A stretch of 64,000 nucleotides of DNA from Pandoraea norimbergensis (GCF_001465545.3 NZ_CP013480.3:2976001-3040000), one strand, 5' to 3'. Positions 27,426-37,468 are shown, numbered from the stretch's first letter. Notes: generated by a model not told the origin, from the letters alone. A program made the numbers and translations.

Positions 27426-30400
27426 ACATGTCGGCGCTCTTCATCAAGCGCCCGGTCGCCACCACGTTGCTGGCGATCGCGGTGCTGCTCTCCGGCACTC
27501 TCGCGTATCTGCGGCTGCCGGTGGCGCCACTGCCTAACGTGTCGTTCCCTGTCATTGCCGTGCAGGCGAGCATGGCCGGCGCCAGCCCGGAGATCATGGC
27601 CGCGACCGTGGCCGAACCGCTGGAGCGCCGGCTGGGCGTGATTGCCGACGTGAGCGAACTGACGTCTACCAGCACTGTCGGCTCGGTCTCGATCCCGGTG
27701 GTATTCGGCCTAAACCGCGATATCGAAGGTGCCGCGCGCGACGTCGAAGCCGCCATTCAGGCCGCCCGGGCCGACCTGCCGACCACCTTGCGCAGCAACC
27801 CGAGCTACCGCAAGTTCAACCCGGCCGACACGCCGGTGATGGTGATTGCGCTCACGTCGGCCACGCTGACCACGGCGCAACTCTACGACTCGGCAGACTC
27901 GATCATCCTGCAACAACTCTCGCAGGTGGATGGTGTCGGCCAGATCACGGTCGGCGGTGGCGCCCTGCCGTCGGTGCGCGTGGAACTGGAGCCGGGCAAG
28001 CTCAACAGCTACGGCATCGGGCTGGAAGACGTGCGTGCGGCGATTGCGGCGGCCAACGCCAACAGCGCCAAAGGCCATCTGGATCAAGGCGACCAGCGCT
28101 TCGAAGTCACGTCCAACGACCAGATCAGCAAGGCGGCCGGTTACCGCGACCTCGTGGTGGCCTACCGCAACGGCGCGCCGGTGATGCTGCACGACGTGGC
28201 GCTCGTGCGCGACAGCAACGAAAACATTCGCAACGCCGGGCTGTTCAACAACAAGCCGTCGGTGCTCGTGATCGTCTACCCATCGCCGGGCAGCAACGTG
28301 GTCAAGACGGTCGCACAGATCCGCAAGATTCTGCCGCTGGTTGAAGCCACGCTGCCCAGCGACATCAAGGTGAACGTGGCGCTCGACCGCTCGGTCTCGG
28401 TCGAAGCGTCGCTGGGGGACACCGAGCGCACGCTGATGCTGGCCGTACTGCTGGTGATCGGCGTGGTGTTCGTGTTCCTGCGCTCGCCGCGCTCGACCCT
28501 GATCCCTGCGGTGGTCCTGCCGCTGTCGATCATCGGCACGTTCGGGCCGATGTATCTGCTCGGCTACAGCCTCGACAACCTCTCGCTCATGGCGCTGACC
28601 ATCGGCACCGGCTTCGTGGTGGACGATGCCGTGGTCGTGATGGAAAACATCGTGCGTCATCTGGAATTGGGCGTGCCGCCCAAGGAGGCGGCGTTGCAGG
28701 GCTCGGCGGAAGTCGGCTTTACGGTGCTCTCGATGAGCCTGTCGCTGATCGCCGTGTTCCTGCCCATTCTGCTGATGCCGGGCATCGTCGGCCTGCTGTT
28801 CCACGAGTTCGCCGTCACGCTCTCGATCGCCATCCTGTTGTCGCTGGTGATCTCGCTGACAGTCACGCCAACCTTGTGCGCCTACGTGCTCACCCGCGAA
28901 TCGGCCACGTCGGAGGCCCGTTGGTCAGTCTGGGTCGGCCGCCAGTTCGACCGGTTCCGCGACGCCTATTCACGCTCGCTTACGGCGGTGCTCGATCACG
29001 CCGGGCTGGTCGGGCTGGTCATGCTGGCGCTGCTGGTCGGCAACGTGTTCCTGTTCCGTTTGCTGCCAGCCACGTTCTTCCCCGAGCAGGACACGGGCAT
29101 TCTGATCGGCCAGATCATGGCCGATCAGAGCATCTCGTTCCCGGCCATGCGCAAGAAGCTCGAACAGTTGCAGACCATCGTGCAGACCGACCCGGCCGTC
29201 GCCTCGGTCGCGGGCTTCACCGGTGGCCGCTCGCTCAACTCGGCGACCGTCTTCGTGCAGTTGAAGCCACTGGCCGAGCGGCACCTCTCGGCCGACGCCG
29301 TCGTCAACCGGCTGCGGCCCAAGCTCAACGCGGTCTCAGGTGCGCGGTTGTTCCTTCAGGCGCAGCAGGATCTACGCATCGGGGGCCGTTCGTCGGCGGC
29401 CGAATACCAGTACACGCTGACCAGTGACGATGCGGATGCCCTCTACAAATGGGTGCCCAAACTCGTCGCCGAACTCAACAAGCACCGGGCCACGATGCTC
29501 GACGTGAATACCGATCTGCAACAGAACGGTTTGCAGATGTACGTGGATATCCATCGTGCGACGGCGGCTCGCTTCAATCTGCAACCGAACCAGATCGATA
29601 ACGTGCTCTACGATGCCTTTGGGCAGCGCACCGTGTCGACCATCTACAACCCGATCAACCAGTATTTCGTGGTGATGGAGGTCGCGCCGCAGTATTGGCA
29701 ATACCCGAATTCGCTCGACCAGATCTATTTGAGTACGGCGGCGGGGAACGCGAACGGGTCGGCGCAGACGCAGATGTCGAGCAAGACAGTCAGTGGCGTC
29801 ACGGCCAAGACCGCTGCATCGAGCACCAACCCGCTCAATGCCAACGCGGTCGCCAATCAGCAGAACAACGCCATCGCGAACAACCGGGGCGGCAGTTCCA
29901 GCGGCAGCGCAGACAGTACGGCGGCGGAGACGATGGTGCCGCTCTCGGCCCTCGCCAGCTTCTACCCGCGCCATACCGCCACGCAGGTCAACCATCAGGG
30001 CGGCATGGTGGCGGCAACAGTCTCGTTCAATCTGCCGGCGGGCGGCTCGCTGAGTCAGGCGCAGGTCGCCATCGACGATGCCGCGCGGGCCATCGGTATG
30101 CCGGCGTCGATTCACGGCGCGTTTGCGGGCGCGGCACAGGCGTTTTCGCAATCGATGGGCACCGTGCCGTTGCTGATTCTTGCGGCGCTGGGCGTGGTGT
30201 ACATCGTGCTGGGGGTGCTGTACGAAAACACGATTCACCCGCTCACCATTCTCTCTACGCTGCCGTCGGCGGGGATCGGCGCAACCCTCGCCTTGCTGAT
30301 CTTCGGGACGCCGTTCTCGGTGATCGCAATGATCGGCATGATTCTGCTGATCGGGATCGTCAAGAAGAACGGGATCATGATGGTGGACGTCGCGATCCAG

Positions 30401-30709
30401 TTACAGCGCAATCAGGGGCTCGACGCCAAGCGCGCCATTCACGAAGCGGCCGTCGTGCGGCTGCGTCCGATCATGATGACGACCGCGGCTGCCGTGCTGG
30501 GTGCCGTGCCGCTGGCCATCGCACTGGGGCAAGGCGCATCGCTGCGTCAGCCGTTGGGCGTGACGGTCATGGGCGGGCTGCTGCTCAGCCAGATCTTCAC
30601 GCTGTACACGACCCCTGTCATTTATCTGTATCTCGACCGGCTGCGCGAGCGCGTCGCGCGCTGGTCGAAACACCTGCCCTGGAACCGTCGCCAAGGCACG
30701 GAGGCATGA
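27422..30709 (+). CDS. mdtC: RND efflux pump subunit MdtC, with a 65-residue low-complexity insert
   Basis: 1095 residues against 1025 in E. coli MdtC. It has clear MdtC features: FIKRPVATTLLAIAVLLSGT, APLPNVSFPVIAVQASMAGA, GFVVDDAVVVMENIVRHLE, NHQGGMVAATVSFNLPAGGS. The GTG at 27422 overlaps the mdtB stop and has AGGAG 7 nt upstream; an ATG at 27428 is the alternative. Residues ~773-837 are a Ser/Asn/Ala-rich stretch between IYLST and MVPLSALASF, where MdtB has only ~8 residues. It lies in the second periplasmic loop and explains the extra length. The TGA overlaps a downstream ATG (30706). Confidence 0.93.
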   Translation: MNMSALFIKRPVATTLLAIAVLLSGTLAYLRLPVAPLPNVSFPVIAVQASMAGASPEIMAATVAEPLERRLGVIADVSELTSTSTVGSVSIPVVFGLNRDIEGAARDVEAAIQAARADLPTTLRSNPSYRKFNPADTPVMVIALTSATLTTAQLYDSADSIILQQLSQVDGVGQITVGGGALPSVRVELEPGKLNSYGIGLEDVRAAIAAANANSAKGHLDQGDQRFEVTSNDQISKAAGYRDLVVAYRNGAPVMLHDVALVRDSNENIRNAGLFNNKPSVLVIVYPSPGSNVVKTVAQIRKILPLVEATLPSDIKVNVALDRSVSVEASLGDTERTLMLAVLLVIGVVFVFLRSPRSTLIPAVVLPLSIIGTFGPMYLLGYSLDNLSLMALTIGTGFVVDDAVVVMENIVRHLELGVPPKEAALQGSAEVGFTVLSMSLSLIAVFLPILLMPGIVGLLFHEFAVTLSIAILLSLVISLTVTPTLCAYVLTRESATSEARWSVWVGRQFDRFRDAYSRSLTAVLDHAGLVGLVMLALLVGNVFLFRLLPATFFPEQDTGILIGQIMADQSISFPAMRKKLEQLQTIVQTDPAVASVAGFTGGRSLNSATVFVQLKPLAERHLSADAVVNRLRPKLNAVSGARLFLQAQQDLRIGGRSSAAEYQYTLTSDDADALYKWVPKLVAELNKHRATMLDVNTDLQQNGLQMYVDIHRATAARFNLQPNQIDNVLYDAFGQRTVSTIYNPINQYFVVMEVAPQYWQYPNSLDQIYLSTAAGNANGSAQTQMSSKTVSGVTAKTAASSTNPLNANAVANQQNNAIANNRGGSSSGSADSTAAETMVPLSALASFYPRHTATQVNHQGGMVAATVSFNLPAGGSLSQAQVAIDDAARAIGMPASIHGAFAGAAQAFSQSMGTVPLLILAALGVVYIVLGVLYENTIHPLTILSTLPSAGIGATLALLIFGTPFSVIAMIGMILLIGIVKKNGIMMVDVAIQLQRNQGLDAKRAIHEAAVVRLRPIMMTTAAAVLGAVPLAIALGQGASLRQPLGVTVMGGLLLSQIFTLYTTPVIYLYLDRLRERVARWSKHLPWNRRQGTEA

Positions 30710-30711
30710 CC

Positions 30712-32211
30712 ATGAAACCGATGACACTTCCCTCGCAAGCCTCCCCGCCCGCCCGCCGCTGGCCGCGTCTAACCTTCGCCTGCCTCGCCAGTCTGATGCT
30801 GCTGAGTGCTTGCGCGGTCGGCCCGGATTACCAACGCCCGGCGGTCGCGATGCCGACGCAATTCACCGAACTGGAAGGCTGGACGCAGGCCCGGCCCGAT
30901 GCGGAAGGCCCGAAAGGCGAATGGTGGAAAGGCTTTCACGATCCGCTGCTCGACGAGTTGATGCCGCAGGTGGAAATCTCGAATCAGACCGTGCGCCAGA
31001 GCTACGCCAACTATCAGCAGGCATTGGCGGAAGTGCGTGTGGCGCGCGCCGGTCTGTTCCCGACGGTCGGTATCGACGGCTCGGCCACGCGCTCGCGCGG
31101 CAGCAGTGGCGGCGCGAGCACCAGCGCGGCACTGGCGTCGCATTCCGGTGCGAATATCGTCAACGCGGCCGCCGCCGAAGGCACCGTGAGTTGGGCGCCT
31201 GACATCTGGGGACAGGTGCGCCGCACCATCGAGCAAAGCAGCACGACGGCGCAGGCCAGTGCGGCAACGCTGGCCAACGCGACGCTGTCCGCACAGATTT
31301 CACTGGCGAACGCCGTGATTGACCTGCGCATCACCGACGCCAATATCGCCCTGCTCAAGCAGACCGTCGATGCGTACACCGCGTACCTGCGTGTGGTGGC
31401 CGATCAGGACCGCGCGGGCACTGTGCCGCCGTCGGACCTGATCACGGCACGCACGCAACTCGAGAATGCGCGGTCGAGCCTGATTGCGTTGGGTGTGTCG
31501 CGAGCGCAGTACGCGCATGCGATTGCGGTGCTGGTCGGGCGCAATCCCGAGTCGTTGACGATTGCGCCGAACAACGCGTTGCCGACACTTCCCGATGTAC
31601 CGATCGGCCTGCCGTCCACCCTGCTGCAACGCCGGCCGGACGTCGCGGTGGCCGAACGTCAGATGGCATCGCAGAACGCAGCGATTGGCATTGCCGTCGC
31701 CGCGTACTACCCGAATATCACGCTGTCGCTCTCGGATGGCTTCTCGGCGGCTCCGGTCGCCGGGCTGTTCAAGATTGCGAACTACGTCTGGTCGTTGGGG
31801 GCGAGTGCGAGCGAAACGATTTTCGACGCCGGGCAGCGCAGCGCCAAGGTGGACGCCGCAAAGGCAGGTTACGACGCCGCCGTTGCCAACTATCGCGGCA
31901 CGGTGCTCACGGCATTGCAGGGCGTGGAGAACGATCTGGCATCACTGCGCATTCTGGAACAGCAGTCGCAGGTACTGGACTCTGCCGTGAAGGACGCGAC
32001 GGACGGCGCACGCATCGCCCTCAATGAATATCAGGCGGGCACCGTCGACTACACGACCGTCGTCACGGCAACGACCACGCAACTCAACACGCAGCAAAAT
32101 GCCCTGACCGTGCACGAGTCCCGCCTGCTGGCTGCAACCGCGCTGATCGGCGATCTCGGCGGAGGCTGGTCGGATACCACGCTTTCGGAGAACGATCCGG
32201 TGAAGAAGTGA
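30712..32211 (+). CDS. Outer-membrane efflux lipoprotein, OprM/NodT family
   Basis: 499 residues. A lipoprotein signal ends in LMLLSACAVGPDYQRP, with the acylated Cys after LLSA. Two repeated outer-membrane factor domains follow (SYANYQQALAEVRVARAGLF, and LLQRRPDVAVAERQMASQNA with VYY-type beta segments). It forms the trimeric TolC-like exit duct for MdtABC. The ATG at 30712 is chosen because GGAGG is 7 nt upstream; ATG at 30706 overlaps the mdtC stop but sits too close to the Shine-Dalgarno. Unlike enterobacteria, the channel is encoded in the pump operon. It ends 1 bp from the convergent LysR gene. Confidence 0.92.
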   Translation: MKPMTLPSQASPPARRWPRLTFACLASLMLLSACAVGPDYQRPAVAMPTQFTELEGWTQARPDAEGPKGEWWKGFHDPLLDELMPQVEISNQTVRQSYANYQQALAEVRVARAGLFPTVGIDGSATRSRGSSGGASTSAALASHSGANIVNAAAAEGTVSWAPDIWGQVRRTIEQSSTTAQASAATLANATLSAQISLANAVIDLRITDANIALLKQTVDAYTAYLRVVADQDRAGTVPPSDLITARTQLENARSSLIALGVSRAQYAHAIAVLVGRNPESLTIAPNNALPTLPDVPIGLPSTLLQRRPDVAVAERQMASQNAAIGIAVAAYYPNITLSLSDGFSAAPVAGLFKIANYVWSLGASASETIFDAGQRSAKVDAAKAGYDAAVANYRGTVLTALQGVENDLASLRILEQQSQVLDSAVKDATDGARIALNEYQAGTVDYTTVVTATTTQLNTQQNALTVHESRLLAATALIGDLGGGWSDTTLSENDPVKK

Positions 32212-32212
32212 A

Positions 32213-33076
32213 CTACGCCGCCTCGCCTGCCAGCCGCTCACGCAGCCAGCGCAGAAAATTGTCGAAGTCGGGGGGCTGTGCGCCGTCTCCCGGCAGCGCC
32301 ATCAGGCCGAACGGCAGTTCCGCAAATCCCCAAGGGGCCACCAACTGCCCTTCGCTGAGTTCCTTTCGCACCAAACGCCGTTCGACGAGCGCGACGCCCA
32401 ACCCTGACAGTGCCGCTTCGATGCACAGATGGGTGTGTGGAAAGGCAATCTCCCCGCCCGCGCCGATTTTGCCCGCGGACTGTCCGTCCCAGTAGGTCCA
32501 AGCGCTCGAGGTGAAGTCGTGCGTGATGCGCGTGCCCGTGGCCGCCCGGCGTTGGTAGCCGGGCGCACATACTGGCCCGAAGGCCACCGGCGCCAAACGA
32601 ATCGCACGCTGGCGATCGGCTTCCGGGTACGAGGTCAGATCCCACGCAATCACCAGATCCGCGCCCTCGCTGCGAATCTCCCGGGCGGAGGTCATCGACA
32701 GCCGAATACCCACATCGGGGTACTGCCGATAGAAGTCGGCCAGATTCGGCACCAGCCACCGCATCGCGAACGTCGCGCTGCATGCCACGTGCAGCCCCGA
32801 GCGCTTGACCTGCGTGCGAAGGCGCGTGTAGCCCTGCTCCAGTTGCTCGAACACCGACGTGACAAGTGCAAACAAGCCCTGTCCGTGGGCGTTGAGCTTC
32901 AACCCCGTCCCGTCCTTGTCGAACAGCGGCGCCCCAACGTGCTCCTGAAGCAACTTCAACTGGCGGCTAACGGCGCCGTGCGTGCGAAACAGCTCCTCGG
33001 CGGCCCTCGTCACCGACTGGTGCCGGGCCGTCGCTTCGAATGCGCGCAGCAGGGATAGCGGCGGCAAGTCTCGCAT
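32213..33076 (-). CDS. LysR family regulator, GcvA-like
   Basis: 287 residues from the ATG at 33076, with GAGGG just upstream. The N-terminal helix-turn-helix is typical of the GcvA/AmpR branch (LPPLSLLRAFEATARHQSVT, RAAEELFRTHGAVSRQLKLLQEHVG). The effector domain includes VACSATFAMRWLVPNLADFY. It diverges from the methyltransferase gene (33264), its likely target. The 187-bp gap between them is AT-rich, with TTCGATT/AATCGAA-like half sites near 33110-33135. A role in mdtABC control is less likely, since those genes run toward it. Confidence 0.88.
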   Translation of the reverse strand: MRDLPPLSLLRAFEATARHQSVTRAAEELFRTHGAVSRQLKLLQEHVGAPLFDKDGTGLKLNAHGQGLFALVTSVFEQLEQGYTRLRTQVKRSGLHVACSATFAMRWLVPNLADFYRQYPDVGIRLSMTSAREIRSEGADLVIAWDLTSYPEADRQRAIRLAPVAFGPVCAPGYQRRAATGTRITHDFTSSAWTYWDGQSAGKIGAGGEIAFPHTHLCIEAALSGLGVALVERRLVRKELSEGQLVAPWGFAELPFGLMALPGDGAQPPDFDNFLRWLRERLAGEAA

Positions 33077-33263
33077 TTCGCCCTCTTTCGTCAAATAAAC
33101 TATCGAATCCGACGAAAAAATTCGATTTTCGACGTGTACCGAAAACCCTATTCTTTCATCGCATACACGGTTGAATATCGTCACATTACGGCAAAACTGG
33201 GTCGTTACGATGACGGCATGGACCGATAGCGATTCTCACACAACATCAGAAAGGGCCGTTTCA

Positions 33264-34043
33264 ATGGATAAGCGATTTAACGATGGGAGCGCTGGCGACG
33301 CGAACTACGGCACGATCGGCGTCGGCTATACCCAGTACCGTCAGCCCGAACCCCATATCGAGGGATTTATCCGCCAAGCCTTGGGCGACGCGCATTCGGT
33401 GCTCAACGTCGGTGCAGGCGCAGGCTCCTACGAGCCGGTCGAGCGCAGCGTCGTCGCGGTAGAACCGTCGGCGTCCATGCGCGCCCAGCGTCCGGCGCAC
33501 CTGCCGGTCGCCATCGATGGCGTGGCACAAAGTCTGCCGTTTGCCGATGCCTCGTTCGACGCCAGCATGGCGACGTTCTCGGTTCACCAGTGGCCCGATC
33601 TCGCCGCCGGATTGCGCGAAATGCGCCGCGTGACGCGCGGCCCGGTCCTGATCCTGACCTGCGCCCCTGCCCGCCTGCCTATGTCGTGGCTGGCGGATTA
33701 CGCGCCGGAGATGATTGCTGTCGAAGCGCGGCGATACCCTTCGATTTCCGCCATCGAAGAAGGACTGGGCGGACGCGTGGAAGTACATCCGGTGGAGATT
33801 CCGCTTGCGTGTACGGACGGCTTCAGCGAAGCGTATTACGGCCGCCCGGAGCGTCTGCTCGAACCGGGCGCACGCCGCGCCAATTCCGCATGGAGCTTTG
33901 TCGAACCCCGCGTGGAAGACAACTTTGTCGAACGCCTGCGCCGCGACCTCGACAACGGGACCTGGGACGAGAAATACGGCGCGCTGCGCACACAACCGTT
34001 CTTCGACGGGTCGCTGCGATTGATCGTCGGGCATCCGGTCTGA
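33264..34043 (+). CDS. Class I SAM-dependent methyltransferase
   Basis: 259 residues. Motif I is SVLNVGAGAGSYEP (glycine loop), motif II VVAVEPSASMRAQRP, then a SLPFADASFDASMATFSVHQ segment and LREMRRVTRGPVLILTC, the UbiE/COQ5-like (Methyltransf_11) pattern. The substrate is unknown; a small molecule is likely. The ATG at 33264 has GAAAGG upstream; the frame is open back to 33171, but the extra residues lack family likeness. Expression is probably governed by the divergent LysR gene. Confidence 0.85.
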   Translation: MDKRFNDGSAGDANYGTIGVGYTQYRQPEPHIEGFIRQALGDAHSVLNVGAGAGSYEPVERSVVAVEPSASMRAQRPAHLPVAIDGVAQSLPFADASFDASMATFSVHQWPDLAAGLREMRRVTRGPVLILTCAPARLPMSWLADYAPEMIAVEARRYPSISAIEEGLGGRVEVHPVEIPLACTDGFSEAYYGRPERLLEPGARRANSAWSFVEPRVEDNFVERLRRDLDNGTWDEKYGALRTQPFFDGSLRLIVGHPV

Positions 34044-34159
34044 CGACGGAAACACCAGATCTGCTGGTATTCTTCGGGGCAAACTCGAGAAATGGGTCGT
34101 ACGCCGTGCCGGCTGCGCCGCGCGCCCGGCAGGACAGTCAGGTTCCAGATCAGCAAAAC

Positions 34160-35233
34160 ATGGTGCAACTGCAATCCCACGCCGGCGACGCGCTCGCCGG
34201 CCATCACATCGCGTGGTACGTCTACGTGCTGCGCACCTTCATCGCCCTCATCGTGCTGGGCGCCTGCGCTTGGGGCGCGATGGCGCTCGCTTACCAGTGT
34301 CCGGGCCCCGCACCCGTGCGCTATGCCCTCATCGCCCTCTGGGTCGCGCTTGGCGTCGCCGCCATCGTGGCGCTGCTGCGCGTGCGGGCCGGTGCGTCCC
34401 TGCGCGGCTGGCCGCTCGCGTTCCTGATCGCGGCGATTCTGGTGATCGCCTGGTGGCAGACGCTGCGGCCTTCCAATGAACGTGACTGGGCGCCCGACGT
34501 CGCGCAACTGCTCGACCCGCATTGGAACGGCGCACAGGTCACGCTGGGCAACGTGCGCAACTTCGAATGGCGCACCGAAACCGACTTCACCCCGCGCTGG
34601 GAAACGCGCCACTACGATCTCGACAAGCTCGTCAGCGCCGATCTCGCGCTGTCCTACTGGATGGGGCCGGCCATCGCGCACACGCTGGTGTCCTTCGGTT
34701 TCTCAGACGGGCAACGCGTGGTGTTCTCCATCGAGATTCGCAAGAAGCGCGGGCAGGCCTTTTCGGCCGTCGGCGGTTTCTTCAAAGACTTCGAAGCCAC
34801 GCTGGTCGCCGCCGACGAGCGCGACATTCTGCGCGTGCGCAGTAATGTGCGTGGCGAAGACGTGCATCTCTATCGTCTGAATATTCCTGCCGCCGAATTG
34901 CGCAAGGTCTTCATCGGCTATCTGGAGCGCGCCCGCGACCTGCAACGCACGCCCGAGTGGTACAACACGCTCACGAGCAATTGCACCACCATCGTGTTCG
35001 AACTGGCCCGCATCATTGCCCCCGGCCTGCCGCTCGATTACCGCCTGCTGCTGTCCGGCTACTTCGCCGAATACGCCTACGATCAGGGCGGCCTCACGCC
35101 CGGCTTCACTTACGAGCAATTGCAGACACGCGGCGACTTCGTCAAACGCGCGCTGGCGGCCGGCGATTCGCCCGACTTCTCGACGCTCATCCGGCAAGGT
35201 GTGCCCGGCGACGACCCGAAGGTGACGCCGTGA
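34160..35233 (+). CDS. DUF4105 membrane protein, possible cysteine hydrolase
   Basis: 357 residues. Two to three membrane helices occupy residues ~20-110 (TFIALIVLGACAWGAMALAY, ALIALWVALGVAAIVALL, LAFLIAAILVIAWWQTL). The DUF4105 domain follows (WAPDVAQLLDP, VTLGNVRNFEWRTETDFTPR, WYNTLTSNCTTIVFELARII). A conserved His174 (IAHTLVSFGF) and Cys275 (SNCTT) suggest a thiol-type active site facing the periplasm, by analogy with permuted NlpC/P60 enzymes; this is inference. Its TGA overlaps the GTG start of the next gene, so the pair is translationally coupled. The start at 34160 is the first ATG before the helices. Confidence 0.8.
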   Translation: MVQLQSHAGDALAGHHIAWYVYVLRTFIALIVLGACAWGAMALAYQCPGPAPVRYALIALWVALGVAAIVALLRVRAGASLRGWPLAFLIAAILVIAWWQTLRPSNERDWAPDVAQLLDPHWNGAQVTLGNVRNFEWRTETDFTPRWETRHYDLDKLVSADLALSYWMGPAIAHTLVSFGFSDGQRVVFSIEIRKKRGQAFSAVGGFFKDFEATLVAADERDILRVRSNVRGEDVHLYRLNIPAAELRKVFIGYLERARDLQRTPEWYNTLTSNCTTIVFELARIIAPGLPLDYRLLLSGYFAEYAYDQGGLTPGFTYEQLQTRGDFVKRALAAGDSPDFSTLIRQGVPGDDPKVTP

Positions 35234-37440
35234 TCGTCGTGACGCGTGCCCCCGCAATACCCGCCTCGAACTCGCCCAAACACGCCGTCTGGCGGCGTAT
35301 CTTGCGCTATGCGGCGCTCGTAGCGAGCGCGGTATGGCTCAGCGGCTGCGCCATGGTGGAGGTGCGCTCGCTCGGCCCGGATCAGTACATCGCGATGAAA
35401 CGCGGTGACATCCTGTCCACGGGCAAGCTCAGCGCGGCCACCGACGAGACGATTCGTGTGGCAGGACTGGACGAGACGATCTGCGCCAAGCCGTCGCTCG
35501 ACTGTATCGATGCGCTCGGCCGCGCGAAGGAAATCGACATCGACCGGCGGCTGGCCGCCATGGCCGAAATGTCGATGCAACTGGCCATCGCGCAAACACC
35601 GACCGGCGATACCCTCTGGAACGACTCGCAGTTCGACCTGTGGCTGCGCTCGGCGCGTTACGCGTACGCCTACCTCTTTTATGGCGACCGCCCTTCCAGT
35701 GAGCGCGCCTTCGAAGACCGCCAGACGCAGGTTCGCGACTATTACAACTACGCGGTGCAGATGTTCTCGGTGGCGCTGTTCCGCCGCGTACAGCGCACCG
35801 GCAGCGACAAGATCGCCGGCTGGACGCTGCCGGTCGACGCCAGCAGCGTGCGGTTTGCCAACAACCGCACCCAGCCACGCGAAGTGCTACCCGCGTCGAC
35901 ACTGCGCTTTGCAGGCCTGCGCAGCCCGTATCGCCGCGACGGTTTCGGTGCCGAGCTGGTGGCCGTGCTCGATGACAAATCGGCCGCCGATGCCGTCGTT
36001 GCCACGGGCCGCACGCCGGCTCCACGCGGCGACGCCTCGACCGGCCCAGACAACGACAACGTTTATTCACAGAACACGAATGACCGGCAAGGGGGCAGCA
36101 GTCGTGCCCGCACGAGTCAGGAAAGCCTCGCGTCGCGCGATTTTCACCGGGCGACCGATCCGAACGCCGGCCCAGAGTTCAGCGAAATGTCGTCGCCGTC
36201 GCTCACGCTGCTGTTGCGCTTCAACGGCAACACGCTCGACGAAATTCTGACCACCCAGGTCGCCACGCTCGTCGTGTACGACCCCTATCGTCAGACCTCG
36301 ATCGAGTTGCATGGCCAGACCGTGCCGCTGGCGGGTAACTTCACGGCGGGTTACGGCCTGTGGCTCGCCCGCTCGGGCTTTGCCGAGCAGTCGTTGCGCA
36401 CCCTGTTCGGGCGTGACCGTGGGATCGTGCGGCCGCACATCTATCTGATGCAGCCGTTCGACCCCAGCCGCCGGGTGATCCTGATGCTGCACGGCCTCGC
36501 CAGCAGCCCGGAGGCCTGGGTGAATCTGGCCAATGAAATTCAGGGCGACGCCGCGCTGCGCGAGCATTTCCAGATCTGGCAGGTGTACTACCCGACCAAC
36601 GCGCCGCTGCTCGTGAACGCCATGGCGATCCGAAACGCCTTCGATGCGACGCTCAAGCACTTTGACCCGGACGGTCAATCGGCCGCCTCGCACGACGCCG
36701 TGGTCATCGGCCACAGCATGGGCGGTGTGATCGCGCGGCTGATGGTGTCGAGTGCCGACGACCAGCTCTGGAATGCGTTTCAGGAGGACTACCACCTCGA
36801 TGGCGATCAACTGACGCGCGCCCGCGACCGGCTCGACCCGCTCTTCCACTTCGCACCGATGCCGCAGTTCGAGCGGGCGATCTTCATCGCGGCCCCGCAT
36901 CGCGGCACCCCGTTCGCGCGCAACCGGCTGGGCCGTTGGATCTCCAACCTCATCAAACTGCCGGTCACGCTGCTCTCGGGCATCGACGATGTGCTGCACT
37001 ACGCCACCGGCTCGGAAGACAACCCCTCGGAAGGCAAGACGCGCTACGTGCCCAACAGCATCGACCAGTTGCGCGACAACGATCCTTATGTGGTGGCGGC
37101 GGCCGGACTCGGCATCTCGCCGAAGGTGCAATATCACTCGATCATTGCGCGCCGCAATGCCGCGGGCCCGCTTCAGGAATCGAGTGACGGCGTGGTGCCG
37201 TATGCGAGTGCCCATCTGGATGGCGCGCAGTCCGAGCGCGTGATTGTCTCGGGCCACAGCGTGCAGGAGACGCCGCAGGCGATTCTCGAAATTCGCCGCA
37301 TCCTGCATGAGGATGTCGACGAACTCGATCCGGTGAAGTCGCTCAAGGGCGTGCGGGCGTTCCAGAGCATCGATCCGCCGCCGCGCGTCGCCCCGCCGAA
37401 GGTCGCCAAGCCAAACGCTGCGACGCCCCCCGCGAAGTAA
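35230..37440 (+). CDS. Lipoprotein alpha/beta hydrolase (PGAP1-like lipase)
   Basis: 736 residues from the GTG at 35230, in a GTGA overlap with the DUF4105 gene. A lipoprotein signal ends VASAVWLSGCAMVEV, with the acylated Cys near residue 41. A ~370-residue N-terminal region has no fold I recognise. The hydrolase follows: an oxyanion HG (MLHGLASSPEAW), Ser496 in GHSMGG and RAIFIAAPHRGTPFARN, as in PGAP1-like lipases. The C-terminal ~40 residues are Pro/Lys/Ala-rich. It should be a membrane-anchored acyl hydrolase acting with the DUF4105 protein on an envelope substrate; this is inferred from coupling only. Confidence 0.8.
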   Translation: MIVVTRAPAIPASNSPKHAVWRRILRYAALVASAVWLSGCAMVEVRSLGPDQYIAMKRGDILSTGKLSAATDETIRVAGLDETICAKPSLDCIDALGRAKEIDIDRRLAAMAEMSMQLAIAQTPTGDTLWNDSQFDLWLRSARYAYAYLFYGDRPSSERAFEDRQTQVRDYYNYAVQMFSVALFRRVQRTGSDKIAGWTLPVDASSVRFANNRTQPREVLPASTLRFAGLRSPYRRDGFGAELVAVLDDKSAADAVVATGRTPAPRGDASTGPDNDNVYSQNTNDRQGGSSRARTSQESLASRDFHRATDPNAGPEFSEMSSPSLTLLLRFNGNTLDEILTTQVATLVVYDPYRQTSIELHGQTVPLAGNFTAGYGLWLARSGFAEQSLRTLFGRDRGIVRPHIYLMQPFDPSRRVILMLHGLASSPEAWVNLANEIQGDAALREHFQIWQVYYPTNAPLLVNAMAIRNAFDATLKHFDPDGQSAASHDAVVIGHSMGGVIARLMVSSADDQLWNAFQEDYHLDGDQLTRARDRLDPLFHFAPMPQFERAIFIAAPHRGTPFARNRLGRWISNLIKLPVTLLSGIDDVLHYATGSEDNPSEGKTRYVPNSIDQLRDNDPYVVAAAGLGISPKVQYHSIIARRNAAGPLQESSDGVVPYASAHLDGAQSERVIVSGHSVQETPQAILEIRRILHEDVDELDPVKSLKGVRAFQSIDPPPRVAPPKVAKPNAATPPAK

Positions 37441-37450
37441 CGCCGGGGGC
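37425..37450. terminator. GC-rich inverted repeat between convergent genes
   Basis: GCCCCC and GGGGGC (6-bp arms, 14-nt loop) span the end of the lipase gene and the gap to the convergent gene ending at 37469. There is no T-run on either strand, so any termination role is weak. Confidence 0.35.
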
Positions 37451-37468
37451 ATTGCTGCATTGCGATGC

